From NCBI GenBank assembly GCA_014650415.1, contig BMUX01000019.1:1-64000 (forward strand): DNA of 64,000 nt, given 5' to 3'. The notes beneath the pieces were generated by a model that saw nothing but the letters and a program-made list of their open reading frames with translations, was not told the origin of the DNA and searched no databases. The stretch is from Streptomyces spiroverticillatus (GTDB lineage: Bacteria > Actinomycetota > Actinomycetes > Streptomycetales > Streptomycetaceae). Shown piece after piece: positions 18,890 to 28,037 of this stretch (positions are counted from its first letter, which is position 1; every line of letters starts with the position of its first letter). The position numbers and the translations under genes are program-made.

Positions 18890-19986
18890 GCCGCGATCTC
18901 TGCGTGTGCGGCCAGCAGCATCGCCGGGTCGGGACCCTCCAGGACGACCGGCTTGCCCAGCCCGTCCAGGACGATGAAGCGCAAGCGGTCGCCGCGCGAC
19001 TTCTTGTCGACCTTCATGTTCTCGACCAGCTTCGGCCACTGGTCGCCCCGGTAGGTGAGCGGCAGCCCGACCGACTCCAGGATCGACCGGTGCCGGTCGG
19101 CGGTGGCGTCGTCCAACCGGCCGGCGATCCGGCCGAGTTCGGCGGCGAAGACCATGCCCACGGACACGGCCGCGCCGTGCCGCCAGTTGTAACGTTCGTT
19201 CTTCTCAATGGCGTGGCCGAGGGTGTGGCCGTAATTGAGGATCTCGCGGCGCCCGGCCTCCTTGAGGTCCCCGGACACCACCTCCGCCTTGACCCGAATA
19301 GAACGCTCGATCAACTCGGCGGTGTGCGGCCCGGCAGGCGTGCGCGCCGCCTGAGGGTCCTCCTCGATCAGATCCAGGATCACCGGGTCCACGATGAACC
19401 CGGCCTTGATGATCTCCGCGAGCCCCGACACGTAGTCGTTCACCGGCAACGAGTCCAGCGCCGCCAGGTCGCACAGCACCCCGGCCGGCGGGTGGAAGGC
19501 CCCGACGAGGTTCTTGCCCTCGGCGGTGTTGATGCCGGTCTTGCCGCCGACGGCCGCGTCCACCATGCCGAGCACGGTCGTCGGTACGGCGATCCACCGC
19601 ACCCCGCGCAGCCAGGTCGCCGCGACGAAGCCCGCGACATCGGTCGTGGCCCCTCCCCCGACGCCGACGATCACATCGGTGCGGGTGAAGTTGGTCTGGC
19701 CCAGCGCCTTCCAGCAGTACGCCGCGACCTCGACGGTCTTGGACTCCTCGGCGTTGGGCAGCTGGATCGCGATGACCTCGTAGCCCTGGTCCGCGAGGTC
19801 CGCGCGCAGCGCCTCACCGGTCTCGGCGAGGGCCTCGGGGTGCAGTACGGCGACCCGCTTGGCCTGCTTGCCGATCAGCCCGGGAAGCTCGCCCAGCAAC
19901 TGCCGCCCCACCAGCACCTCGTACGCCTCGGTGCCGTCCGTGCCGCCGACGGTGATCCGCGTCGGCGCTGCTACCTGCTCGGTCAT
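18886..19986 (-). CDS. aroB: 3-dehydroquinate synthase
   Basis: AroB converts DAHP to 3-dehydroquinate with NAD and a divalent metal. The 366-aa protein has the NAD segment DVIVGVGGGATTDVAGFVAATWLRG in pieces: VGVGGGATTDVAGF and AATWLRGVRW. It also has VPTTVLGMVDAAVGGKTGIN, the metal ligands in the NYGHTLGHAIEK block and the upstream Glu near AEIIKAGFI, and the C-terminal DKKSRGDRLRFIVL. ATG at 19986 overlaps the aroK stop (ATGA) and the stop overlaps aroQ (GTGA). Confidence 0.96.
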   Translation of the reverse strand: MTEQVAAPTRITVGGTDGTEAYEVLVGRQLLGELPGLIGKQAKRVAVLHPEALAETGEALRADLADQGYEVIAIQLPNAEESKTVEVAAYCWKALGQTNFTRTDVIVGVGGGATTDVAGFVAATWLRGVRWIAVPTTVLGMVDAAVGGKTGINTAEGKNLVGAFHPPAGVLCDLAALDSLPVNDYVSGLAEIIKAGFIVDPVILDLIEEDPQAARTPAGPHTAELIERSIRVKAEVVSGDLKEAGRREILNYGHTLGHAIEKNERYNWRHGAAVSVGMVFAAELGRIAGRLDDATADRHRSILESVGLPLTYRGDQWPKLVENMKVDKKSRGDRLRFIVLDGLGKPVVLEGPDPAMLLAAHAEIAA

Positions 19987-20510
19987 GCGTCCTTCAACTC
20001 CAGTGCGTCCAGGACCGCCTGGGCGACCTCTTCGGGGGTACGCCCGTCGGTGGCGACGACCACCCGGGCGACTTCGGTGTACAGGGTGCGGCGGGCCTCC
20101 ATCAGCTCACGCCACTGCTTGCGCGGATTGACGGCGAGCAGCGGACGGGCCTGGTTCAGCCCGGTGCGCTTCACCGCCTCCTCGACATCCATCGACAAAT
20201 AGACAACCGGATGCGCGGAGAGCAGCTCCCGGGTCGACTCGTCGAGGATCGCCCCGCCGCCGAGGGCGAGCACGCCCGCGTGCTCGGCGACGGCCGTACG
20301 CACCGCCTCCCGCTCAAGCCCACGGAAGTACGACTCGCCCTCATCCACGAAGATGTCGGCGATCTCACGGCCCTGAGCTGCGACGATGTCCGCGTCGGTG
20401 TCCCGGTGCGGGACACCGAGCCGCTCGGCGAGCAGCGCGCCGACGGTGGTCTTCCCGACCCCCATCGGCCCGACCAGTACGACCTTCGGCCCGTTCGAAG
20501 TGCCGCTCAC
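19983..20510 (-). CDS. aroK: Shikimate kinase
   Basis: AroK phosphorylates shikimate at the 3-OH using ATP. The 175-aa protein has Walker A GPMGVGKTT (about 14-22), the shikimate-binding DTDADI and FRGLERE segments, the GGGAI loop and the lid arginine in NQARPLLAV. The frame extends upstream inside aroC, but GTG at 20510 overlaps the aroC stop (GTGA) and gives VSGTSNGPKVVLVG, the normal N-terminus. Confidence 0.96.
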   Translation of the reverse strand: MSGTSNGPKVVLVGPMGVGKTTVGALLAERLGVPHRDTDADIVAAQGREIADIFVDEGESYFRGLEREAVRTAVAEHAGVLALGGGAILDESTRELLSAHPVVYLSMDVEEAVKRTGLNQARPLLAVNPRKQWRELMEARRTLYTEVARVVVATDGRTPEEVAQAVLDALELKDA

Positions 20511-21691
20511 CGGATCTGGAGGTTGTCGAGGTACGACTGCACGTTGCGCCGCGTCTCCCCCACGCTGTCCCCGCCGAACTTCTCGGCGACCGCGTCCGCC
20601 AGCACCAGCGCCACCATGGCCTCGGCCACGATGCCCGCCGCCGGAACCGCGCACACGTCGGAGCGCTGGTGGTGCGCGGCAGCGACCTCACCGGTCGCCA
20701 CGTCGATCGTCGCCAGCGCGCGCGGCACCGTCGCGATCGGCTTCATCGCCGCCCGTACGCGCAGCAGCTCGCCCGTGGACATGCCGCCCTCGGTGCCGCC
20801 CGCCCGCCCGGTTGTACGCTTCACGCCGTCCACCGTCGGCACGATCTCGTCGTGCGCCTTCGAGCCCGGCACCCGCGCCAGGTCGAAGCCGTCGCCGACC
20901 TCGACACCCTTGATCGCCTGGATGCCCATCAGCGCACCCGCCAGCCGGGAGTCCAGCCGCCGGTCCCAGTGCGTGAAGGAGCCAAGACCCACCGGCACGT
21001 TGTACGCCAGCACCTCGACCACACCACCGAGGGTGTCGCCGTCCTTGTGGGCCTGGTCGATCTCCGCGACCATCGCCTTCGACGCGTCCGCGTCCAGGCA
21101 CCGCACCGGGTCCTCGTCGAGCTTCGCCTCGTCGGAGGGGACGGGCAGGACACCGTACGGAGCCTTCGCCGCCGCCAGCTCCACGACGTGCGAGACGATC
21201 TCGATGCCGGTCGTCTGCTTGAGGTACGAACGGGCCACCGTGCCCAGCGCCACCCGCGCCGCGGTCTCCCGGGCACTCGCGCGCTCCAGGACCGGACGGG
21301 CCTCGTCCAGAGCGTACTTCTGCATGCCCGCAAGGTCGGCGTGGCCGGGGCGGGGGCGGGTCAGCGGCGCGTTGCGCGCCATCGTCGCCAGCTCCTCGGG
21401 ATCGACCGGGTCGGCCGACATGACCTTCTCCCACTTGGGCCACTCGGTGTTGCCCACCATGATCGCGACGGGGCCGCCCATGGTGAGGCCGTGCCGTACG
21501 CCGCCGAGGAAGGTGACCTCGTCCTTCTCGAACTTCATCCGGGCGCCGCGCCCATAGCCGAGCCGTCGCCTGGCCAGCGCGTCCGCCACCATCTCCGTGG
21601 TGATCGGCACGCCGGCGGGAAGACCCTCCAGCGTCGCGACGAGTGCGGGTCCGTGGGATTCTCCCGCGGTCAGCCAGCGCAACCTGCTCAA
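20507..21691 (-). CDS. aroC: Chorismate synthase
   Basis: AroC makes chorismate from EPSP with reduced FMN, the last step of the common aromatic pathway. The 394-aa protein carries the signatures GESHGPALVATLEGLPAG, RGARMKFEKDEVTFLGG and ARETAARVALGTVARS, plus the C-terminal QRSDVCAVPAAGIVAEAM containing the conserved acidic/His region. The start codon is TTG at 21691, preceded by GAGGAG with 5-nt spacing; it gives MSRLRWLTAGE, the usual N-terminus. It heads the tightly overlapping aroC-aroK-aroB-aroQ group, 130 nt downstream of aroE. Confidence 0.96.
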   Translation of the reverse strand: MSRLRWLTAGESHGPALVATLEGLPAGVPITTEMVADALARRRLGYGRGARMKFEKDEVTFLGGVRHGLTMGGPVAIMVGNTEWPKWEKVMSADPVDPEELATMARNAPLTRPRPGHADLAGMQKYALDEARPVLERASARETAARVALGTVARSYLKQTTGIEIVSHVVELAAAKAPYGVLPVPSDEAKLDEDPVRCLDADASKAMVAEIDQAHKDGDTLGGVVEVLAYNVPVGLGSFTHWDRRLDSRLAGALMGIQAIKGVEVGDGFDLARVPGSKAHDEIVPTVDGVKRTTGRAGGTEGGMSTGELLRVRAAMKPIATVPRALATIDVATGEVAAAHHQRSDVCAVPAAGIVAEAMVALVLADAVAEKFGGDSVGETRRNVQSYLDNLQIR

Positions 21692-21821
21692 CGATGCTCC
21701 TCATGCTCGCGCCCGGAACTGCTACGACGCAGCCCGGGTGCGCGGCCCGGACCCGCCACCCCCGATCCTCCCACGTCCGGCGACGGGCCCCTGCCCCCGG
21801 TCCAGCACTCGGACCGGAAGA

Positions 21822-22664
21822 TCAACGCATCGACAGTGCCCGCTCGCCGGCGGCCCGCATCGCGGCGAGCGGCGCGACGGGTGCACCCGTCATCTGCTCG
21901 ACCTGGAGCACCGCCTGGTGAACGAGCAGATCCAGCCCGCCGACCACCGCTCCCCCGCGCGCCGACCAGGCGCTCGCGAGGGGGGTCGGCCACGGCTCGT
22001 ACAGCACGTCGAAGAGCGTCCCGGCGGACTGCGGCACGTCCGTGGCCAGCGCGTCCGTGGTTCCGGCCGGGGTGGTCGCGATCACCAGGGGCGCGGCGAA
22101 GGCCTCGCGGGCGTCGTTCCAGTCGGCGGTGCGGACGTCGACTTCCAGCCGCTCGCCCCAGGTCCGCATCTCGGCCGCGCGCGCTTCACTGCGTACGTAC
22201 GCGGTGACCGGTCCGGTGCATATCCGGCGCAGTGCGGCCAGCGCCGAGGAGGCGGTGGCCCCGGCGCCGAGGATCGCGGCGGAGTCGACCTTCTCCACCC
22301 CGCGCTCACGCAGGGCGGCGATCATGCCGGGGATGTCGGTGTTGTCGCCGAGCCTGCGCCCGTCCTCGGTGAGGACGACGGTGTTGACCGCCTCCACGGA
22401 GGCCGCCGTCTCGCTGACCTCGTCGAGCAGCGGCATGATCGCCCGCTTGAGCGGCATGGTCAGTGAGAGCCCGGCCCACTCCTGGTTCAACTCCCGTACG
22501 AATGCGGGGAGTTGGGCTTCGTCCACCTCGAAGCGGTCGTACGACCAGCCCTCCAGCCCCAGCTCCGCGTAGGCGGCGCGGTGCAGGACCGGGGACAGGG
22601 AGTGGGCGATGGGCTTGCCGAGGACGGCGGCCCGCCGTGCGTCAGCGGCCCTTCTGGCTCTCAT
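21822..22664 (-). CDS. aroE: Shikimate dehydrogenase
   Basis: AroE reduces 3-dehydroshikimate to shikimate, normally with NADPH. The 280-aa protein has the shikimate-binding LGKPIAHSLSPVLHRAAY, the catalytic Lys in SLTMPLKRAI, the Asn/Asp pair in VNTVV and DNTDIPGM, the Rossmann glycine loop ILGAGATASSAL, and the C-terminal DLLVHQAVLQVEQMTG. The ATG at 22664 lies inside the end of mltG, giving a 23-nt overlap in a different frame. A later start is possible, but the residues before AVLGKPI are few. Confidence 0.94.
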   Translation of the reverse strand: MRARRAADARRAAVLGKPIAHSLSPVLHRAAYAELGLEGWSYDRFEVDEAQLPAFVRELNQEWAGLSLTMPLKRAIMPLLDEVSETAASVEAVNTVVLTEDGRRLGDNTDIPGMIAALRERGVEKVDSAAILGAGATASSALAALRRICTGPVTAYVRSEARAAEMRTWGERLEVDVRTADWNDAREAFAAPLVIATTPAGTTDALATDVPQSAGTLFDVLYEPWPTPLASAWSARGGAVVGGLDLLVHQAVLQVEQMTGAPVAPLAAMRAAGERALSMR

Positions 22665-24438
22665 TGAACTTGTCCTTCAGCTTGAGGAACTCGGCGTGCG
22701 TCTTGGCGAACTCGGTCTTGCTCTTGCCGTCGGTCGCCACGAAGTAGAGCCAGCCGTCGTTCGTCGGGTTCGCCGCCGCGGCGAGGGCGTCGTTGCTGGG
22801 ATTGTTGATGGGGCCGGGCGGCAGACCGGGGTGGGTGTAGGTGTTGTAGGGGTCCTTGTCCTTCTTGACCGCGTCTTCGCCGATGTTGATGTTGCTCTGG
22901 CCCTTGGCGTAGTTGTAGGTCGAGTCGAACTGGAGCATCCCCACGGTCTGGGCGTTGTACTTGCGCCGGTTGTAGATGACCTCGGCGATCTTGCGGTAGT
23001 CGTCGTGCGTCTTGCCCTCGGCCTCGACGAGGCTCGCCCCGATGAGCAGCTCGAAGGGCTTGAGCTTCAGCTTCGACGCCTCTTCGGTGATGTTCTGCGC
23101 CTCGTAGTAGGAGGTGGCCTTCGAGACCATCCTCTTGAGGATCGCCTCGGGCTTCGTCCCCTTCGGCATCGAGTAGGTGGCGGGCTGCAGGAACCCTTCC
23201 AGCCTGTCCTTGATCTCCGGGTCCTTGGGCACCCAGGCCGGCAGGCCGAGGCTGTCGGCCTGGGCCTTGGCGACATCCTTCGTGGTGCCCGGCTTGAGTC
23301 CGAGCCGCTTGTCGATCTGGGCGTAGACAGCGACGTTCCGGGTGCCGGGGGTGAGGACGTAGTTGTTGCGGCTCTTCGGGTCGAGCATCAGCTCGACGGC
23401 GCTGGCCGCCGACATCCCCTTGCGCAGGATGTACGAACCGGGCTGGAGCGTCCGCCCCTTGGGGTTCTTCTCCGCCGCGGCCGTGAAGGCGTCGACGCTC
23501 TTGACGACGCCCGCCTTCTTCAGCGCGTTGCCGATCTCGTTGATCCCCGCGTCGTCCTTGATCTCCAGCTCGACCTGCCCGGAGCCCTCGCCGTCGAAGT
23601 CCTCGGCCGGTCCGAAACGCGCCTTCCAGAAGTCGTATCCGACGTAGGCAACCCCACCGAGTCCCCCGAGGATGACCACCGAAACCACCAGGCACGCGAC
23701 GCCGTTGCGGCCCTTCTTCTTGCCCTTGCCGCCGCCCTTGCCCCGGCGCGAGGCGGGCTCGTCGTCGTACTCGTCGTCGTCACCGCCACCACCGCCGCGG
23801 CCGGCCCGGGTGTCGTCGGTGCCGGTGAAGAAGGGGTGCTCCTCCTTCACGGGGGCGTCCGCGTCCCAGTCGGTCTCGGGCTCGGGGGCCGCCCTCCGCT
23901 GGGCAGGGGGCTGCGGCGGCGGGTAGGCGTCGGGGGTGCCGTAGTAGTCCTGGTTCTCGCCGCCGTAGCCGGGCTGCTGGCCGCTGTAGGGGTCGGCCGC
24001 GTTCATCCCGTACGGAACGGCCTGGCCCTGACCGGTGTCCCAGTCGCCCTGCTGCTGGCCGTACCCCTGTTGCTGCTGCGGGTACTGGCCGCCCTGCTGG
24101 GCCTGCGCGTACTGCCCGCTGTCGTACGGGGCCTGCGGGTACTGGCCGCTGTCGTGCCCCTGGCCGTACTGCTGCTGGGCCTGGGGGTACTGACCGCTGT
24201 CGTGGCCCTGGCCGTACTGCCCGTTGGGGACCTGCTGGTACTGGCCGCTGTCGTAGTACGGCTGCTGGGGCTGACCCTGCTGCTGCGGGTACTGCTGCTG
24301 GCCGCCGTACGTCGGGTCGTAGGGGACCGAGCCGTTTCCGGCCTGCTGTCCGCCCCAACCCTGGTCACCCTGGTCCCCGTACAGCGGGTCCTGAGGGTGC
24401 CACGGTTCGGAGCCTTGGCCCCGGCCATACTCAGTCAT
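22642..24438 (-). CDS. mltG: Endolytic murein transglycosylase MltG with long Gln/Tyr-rich cytoplasmic region
   Basis: MltG cleaves nascent glycan strands at the outer face of the membrane and is thought to set glycan length. The 598-aa protein is about 200 residues longer than typical. Residues 1 to about 180 are low-complexity Gln/Tyr/Gly/Pro with repeats such as GQYPQAQQQYGQGHDSGQYP. An acidic/Gly linker and a basic patch follow, then one transmembrane helix (about 246-270, GVACLVVSVVILGGLGGVAY). The extracellular YceG domain holds LLIGASLVEAEGK with the catalytic Glu and the MLQFDSTYNYA segment. The ATG at 24438 has a GGGGA site. It overlaps aroE and is followed upstream by ruvX and alaS, as in mycobacteria. 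Confidence 0.94.
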   Translation of the reverse strand: MTEYGRGQGSEPWHPQDPLYGDQGDQGWGGQQAGNGSVPYDPTYGGQQQYPQQQGQPQQPYYDSGQYQQVPNGQYGQGHDSGQYPQAQQQYGQGHDSGQYPQAPYDSGQYAQAQQGGQYPQQQQGYGQQQGDWDTGQGQAVPYGMNAADPYSGQQPGYGGENQDYYGTPDAYPPPQPPAQRRAAPEPETDWDADAPVKEEHPFFTGTDDTRAGRGGGGGDDDEYDDEPASRRGKGGGKGKKKGRNGVACLVVSVVILGGLGGVAYVGYDFWKARFGPAEDFDGEGSGQVELEIKDDAGINEIGNALKKAGVVKSVDAFTAAAEKNPKGRTLQPGSYILRKGMSAASAVELMLDPKSRNNYVLTPGTRNVAVYAQIDKRLGLKPGTTKDVAKAQADSLGLPAWVPKDPEIKDRLEGFLQPATYSMPKGTKPEAILKRMVSKATSYYEAQNITEEASKLKLKPFELLIGASLVEAEGKTHDDYRKIAEVIYNRRKYNAQTVGMLQFDSTYNYAKGQSNINIGEDAVKKDKDPYNTYTHPGLPPGPINNPSNDALAAAANPTNDGWLYFVATDGKSKTEFAKTHAEFLKLKDKFNESQKGR

Positions 24439-24561
24439 CGGTCCCCTAGAGCCGCGAGGCGGCGGGTGTGGCGCGCGTGGGGCACGGCATCCGTCCCGCC
24501 TCAATTCCTGTGCGGCAGCTGTTCGAACGCCGCCACGGCGCGGAACGTTACCGTATCGCGA

Positions 24562-25026
24562 TCAGACAACCACTTCGACGCCTTCGCCGGGAAGCTCTCC
24601 CGACACCCGTTCGGACTCCAGGGCGTTCTGAAGAATGACGATCGCGGCGGCCTGGTCGATGACGGACCGCCCCTTTTTGGACTTCACGCCCGAAGCGCGC
24701 AGCCCCTGAGTGGCCGTCACCGTGGTCATCCTCTCGTCGACCAGCCGTACGCCGATCGGGGCAATGCCCTTGGCGAGCTCCTGGGCGAACTTCCTGACCT
24801 TGGCCGCGGCCGGGCCCTCGCCCCCGTTGAGGGAGCGAGGGAGTCCGACGACGACTTCGAGGGGTTCGTACTCCTCGACCAGTTGGCGCAGCCGCCGGTG
24901 GGCGGCCGGGACGTCACGTCCCGGCACGGTCTCCACCGGGGTGGCGAGGACCCCGTCGGGGTCGCACGAGGCGACCCCGATCCGGGCGTCCCCGACGTCG
25001 ATCGCGAGACGGCGTCCGCGCCGCAT
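24562..25026 (-). CDS. ruvX: RuvX/YqgF family Holliday junction resolvase-like nuclease
   Basis: A 154-aa RNase H-fold protein of the YqgF family, linked to pre-16S rRNA 5'-end maturation and, in mycobacteria, to Holliday junction resolution. The N-terminal acidic motif is LAIDVGDARIGVASCD. The middle has VVGLPRSLNGGEGPAA, and the C-terminal segment is VRLVDERMTTVTATQGL with SVIDQAAAIVILQNALE supplying the last acidic residues. ATG at 25026 overlaps the alaS stop by one base. Confidence 0.93.
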   Translation of the reverse strand: MRRGRRLAIDVGDARIGVASCDPDGVLATPVETVPGRDVPAAHRRLRQLVEEYEPLEVVVGLPRSLNGGEGPAAAKVRKFAQELAKGIAPIGVRLVDERMTTVTATQGLRASGVKSKKGRSVIDQAAAIVILQNALESERVSGELPGEGVEVVV

Positions 25027-27695
25027 CAGGCCGTTTCCCCGACCATGCGCTCGACGGCGTCGATGGCGTCGCCGATGGCCTCGACGCTCTGGCCGCCGCC
25101 CTGGGCGACGTCCGGCTTGCCGCCGCCGCCCCCGCCGAGGGTCTTGGCGGCGGTGCGCACCAAGTCGCCTGCCTTCAGGCCGCGCTGACGGGCCGTCTCA
25201 TTGGTGGCGATGACGGTCAGCGGGCGGCCGTTGGCCGTGGTGAACAGGGCCACGACGGCGGCCCGGTCGCCCTGGATGCGGCCGCGCACGTCGAGGACGA
25301 GCTTGCGCAGGTCGTCGGCGGAGGTGCCGTCGGGCACCTGGCCGGTGACCAGGGCGACGCCCTTGACGTCCTTGGCTCCGGCGACGAGTCCGGCGGCGGC
25401 CTGCAGGACCTTCTCCGCGCGGAACTTCTCGATCTCCTTCTCGGCGTCCTTCAGCTTGCCGAGCATGGAGGAGATCTTCTCCGGGAGCTCCTCGGGACGG
25501 CCCTTGACCAGCTCCTGGAGCTGGGCGACGACCGTGTGCTCACGGGCCAGGAACTTGTACGCGTCCACGCCGACCAGGGCCTCGATGCGGCGCACGCCCG
25601 AGCCGATGGACGACTCGCCGAGCAGCTTCACCAGACCGAGCTGGGCGGTGTTGTGGACGTGCGTGCCGCCGCACAGCTCCTTGGAGAAGTCGCCGATGGT
25701 GACGACGCGCACCCGCTCGCCGTACTTCTCGCCGAACTCGGCGATGGCGCCCTGCTTCTTGGCCTCGTCGATCGACATGACCTCGGCGTGGACGTCCATC
25801 TCGTGCGAGAGGACCTCGTTGATGCGCTGCTCGACGTCGATGAGTACGTTGCCGGGCACCGCGGCCGGGGAGCCGAAGTCGAAGCGGAAGCGGCCGGGCT
25901 GGTTCTCGGAACCGGCCTGGGCGGCCGTCGGACCCAGCGCGTCGCGCAGCGCCTGGTGGGTGAGGTGCGTGGCGGAGTGGGCGCGGGCGATGGCGTTGCG
26001 ACGGTGCACGTCGATGATCGCCTGGGCCTGGGCTCCGACGGTGACCTCGCCGACCTGGACGACGCCCTTGTGGACGTACACACCCGGGACGGGCTTCTGG
26101 CAGTCGCGGACCTCGACGATGGCGCCGCTGTCCAGCTTGATGCGGCCGGTGTCGCCGATCTGGCCGCCGCCCTCGGCGTAGAAGGGGGTGCGGTCCAGGA
26201 CGATCTCGACGTCGTCGCCCTCGGTGGCGACCGGCGAGGGCACGCCGTCCACCAGGATGCCGACCACGCGGGACTCGCCGGAGGTGGAGGTGTAGCCGAT
26301 GAAGTCGGTCTCGCCGGAGGCGTCCGCGATCTCGCGGTAGCCGGACATGTCGGCGTGGCCGTGCTTCTTGGCCTGGGCGTCGGCCTTGGCGCGGTCCCGC
26401 TGCTCCTTCATGAGGCGGCGGAAGCCCTCCTCGTCCACCGAAAGGCCCTGCTCGGAGGCCATTTCGAGGGTGAGGTCGATCGGGAAGCCCCAGGTGTCGT
26501 GGAGCAGGAACGCCTTGTCGCCGGAGAGGACGCTGCCGCCGGCGGCCTTGGTCTCGGTGACGGCGGTGTCCAGGATGTTGGTGCCGCCCTTGAGGGCCTT
26601 GAGGAAGGCGGCCTCTTCGGCGAGGGCGACGCCCAGGATGCGCTGGCGGTCGGTGATGAGCTCCGGGTACTGCTGGCCCATGGTGTCGATGACCGTGGTG
26701 ACCAGTTCCTGGACGACGGCTCCGGTGGCACCCATGAGGCGCATGTTGCGGATGGCGCGGCGCATGATGCGGCGCAGCACATAGCCGCGGCCCTCGTTGC
26801 CGGGGGTGACGCCGTCGCCGATGAGCATGACGGAGGTGCGCATGTGGTCGGCGACCACGCGCATCGAGACGTCGCTGGCGGGGGCGGCGCCGTAGCGGAC
26901 GCCGGTCAGCTCGGTGGCGGTGTCCATGACGACGCGCAGGGTGTCGGTCTCGTACATGTTCTGTACGCCCTGGAGGATCATGGCGAGACGCTCAAGACCC
27001 AGACCCGTGTCGATGTTCTTGGACGGCAGCTCGCCGAGGATCTCGAAGTCCTCCTTGCCGATGCCGGCGCCGCGCTCGTACTGCATGAAGACCAGGTTCC
27101 AGATCTCCACGTAGCGCTCGTCGTTGACGGCCGGGCCGCCCTCGACGCCGAACTCGGGACCGCGGTCGTAGTTGATCTCCGAGCAGGGTCCGCAGGGTCC
27201 GGGGACGCCCATCGACCAGTAGTTGTCCTTCTTGCCCAGGCGCTGGATGCGCTCGGCGGGGACACCGATCTTCTCGCGCCAGATCTCCTCGGCCTCGTCG
27301 TCGTCGAGGTAGACGGTGATCCACAGGCGCTCGGGGTCGAGGCCGTAACCGCCGTCGTCGACGGACTTCGTCAGGATCTCCCAGGCGAAGCGGATGGCCC
27401 CTTCCTTGAAGTAGTCCCCGAAGGAGAAGTTGCCGCACATCTGGAAGAACGTGCCGTGCCGGGTGGTCTTGCCGACCTCTTCGATGTCCGGGGTGCGGAC
27501 GCACTTCTGGACGCTGGTGGCGCGCTGCCAGGGGGCCTTGACCTCACCCAGGAAGTACGGCTTGAAGGGCACCATGCCCGCCGGGACCAGGAGCAGAGTC
27601 GGGTCGTCCGCGATGAGCGACGCCGAAGGGACAACGGTGTGACCGCGCTCCTCGAAGAAGCTCAGCCAGCGGCGACGAATTTCTGCCGACTCCAT
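25026..27695 (-). CDS. alaS: Alanyl-tRNA synthetase
   Basis: AlaRS charges tRNA-Ala and edits Ser/Gly mischarging. The 889-aa protein begins with the class II catalytic domain (RRRWLSFFEERGHTVVPSAS; motif 2 near GKTTRHGTFFQMCGNFSFGD). It continues with the tRNA-recognition region and the editing domain with the zinc motif HSATHLTHQAL and CGGTHVHNTAQLG. It ends with the C-Ala/DHHA1 domain (GGGGGGKPDVAQGGGQ). The ATG at 27695 overlaps the upstream small-gene stop by one base. No T-box leader was recognised. Confidence 0.97.
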   Translation of the reverse strand: MESAEIRRRWLSFFEERGHTVVPSASLIADDPTLLLVPAGMVPFKPYFLGEVKAPWQRATSVQKCVRTPDIEEVGKTTRHGTFFQMCGNFSFGDYFKEGAIRFAWEILTKSVDDGGYGLDPERLWITVYLDDDEAEEIWREKIGVPAERIQRLGKKDNYWSMGVPGPCGPCSEINYDRGPEFGVEGGPAVNDERYVEIWNLVFMQYERGAGIGKEDFEILGELPSKNIDTGLGLERLAMILQGVQNMYETDTLRVVMDTATELTGVRYGAAPASDVSMRVVADHMRTSVMLIGDGVTPGNEGRGYVLRRIMRRAIRNMRLMGATGAVVQELVTTVIDTMGQQYPELITDRQRILGVALAEEAAFLKALKGGTNILDTAVTETKAAGGSVLSGDKAFLLHDTWGFPIDLTLEMASEQGLSVDEEGFRRLMKEQRDRAKADAQAKKHGHADMSGYREIADASGETDFIGYTSTSGESRVVGILVDGVPSPVATEGDDVEIVLDRTPFYAEGGGQIGDTGRIKLDSGAIVEVRDCQKPVPGVYVHKGVVQVGEVTVGAQAQAIIDVHRRNAIARAHSATHLTHQALRDALGPTAAQAGSENQPGRFRFDFGSPAAVPGNVLIDVEQRINEVLSHEMDVHAEVMSIDEAKKQGAIAEFGEKYGERVRVVTIGDFSKELCGGTHVHNTAQLGLVKLLGESSIGSGVRRIEALVGVDAYKFLAREHTVVAQLQELVKGRPEELPEKISSMLGKLKDAEKEIEKFRAEKVLQAAAGLVAGAKDVKGVALVTGQVPDGTSADDLRKLVLDVRGRIQGDRAAVVALFTTANGRPLTVIATNETARQRGLKAGDLVRTAAKTLGGGGGGKPDVAQGGGQSVEAIGDAIDAVERMVGETA

Positions 27696-28030
27696 CAGTG
27701 GTCCTCATTCCGGTTGTACGAAGTCCCGTTGGTGTACGGGGTTCTGGGGTTGTCGAGGGCAACGGCGTACCGCTGCGGGGGAAGCTCTCGTACGTTGTCG
27801 GGCGCCGCGTCGAGGCCGAGCGCGTCGCCCAGTTCGGCCTCGCGCTGGACCATTCCGGCCCGGACGTCGAGCGCGAAGTCCTTGAGCCTGTGGCCCGCTT
27901 CGACCGCCTTGTCGGCGGCCTGCGCGGCGAGGCTCTCGGGGCTCAGCGCCTTGATCTTGCGGTTGACCTTCTGGGTGGCCCACACGCCGGCTGCGGCGCC
28001 TGCGGTGAACCAGAATGTACGGCGGAACAT
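27695..28030 (-). CDS. Small actinobacterial membrane-associated protein (DUF6167-like)
   Basis: A 111-aa protein with a single hydrophobic segment near the N-terminus (FRRTFWFTAGAAAGVWATQ) and a helical charged region (SPESLAAQAADKAVEAGHRL, VRAGMVQREAELGDALG). It is found next to alaS in streptomycetes; its function is unknown. It overlaps alaS by one base, so it is probably co-translated, and it lies 7 nt after the DUF948 gene. The two may form a membrane pair. Confidence 0.8.
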   Translation of the reverse strand: MFRRTFWFTAGAAAGVWATQKVNRKIKALSPESLAAQAADKAVEAGHRLKDFALDVRAGMVQREAELGDALGLDAAPDNVRELPPQRYAVALDNPRTPYTNGTSYNRNEDH

Positions 28031-28037
28031 CGCAGCC

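Noticed and set aside
18407..19039. Longer aroQ frame starting at 19039
   Set aside because: The extra 50 residues overlap aroB in another frame and are Arg/Gly-rich; GTG at 18889 gives the GTGA overlap and the known N-terminus.
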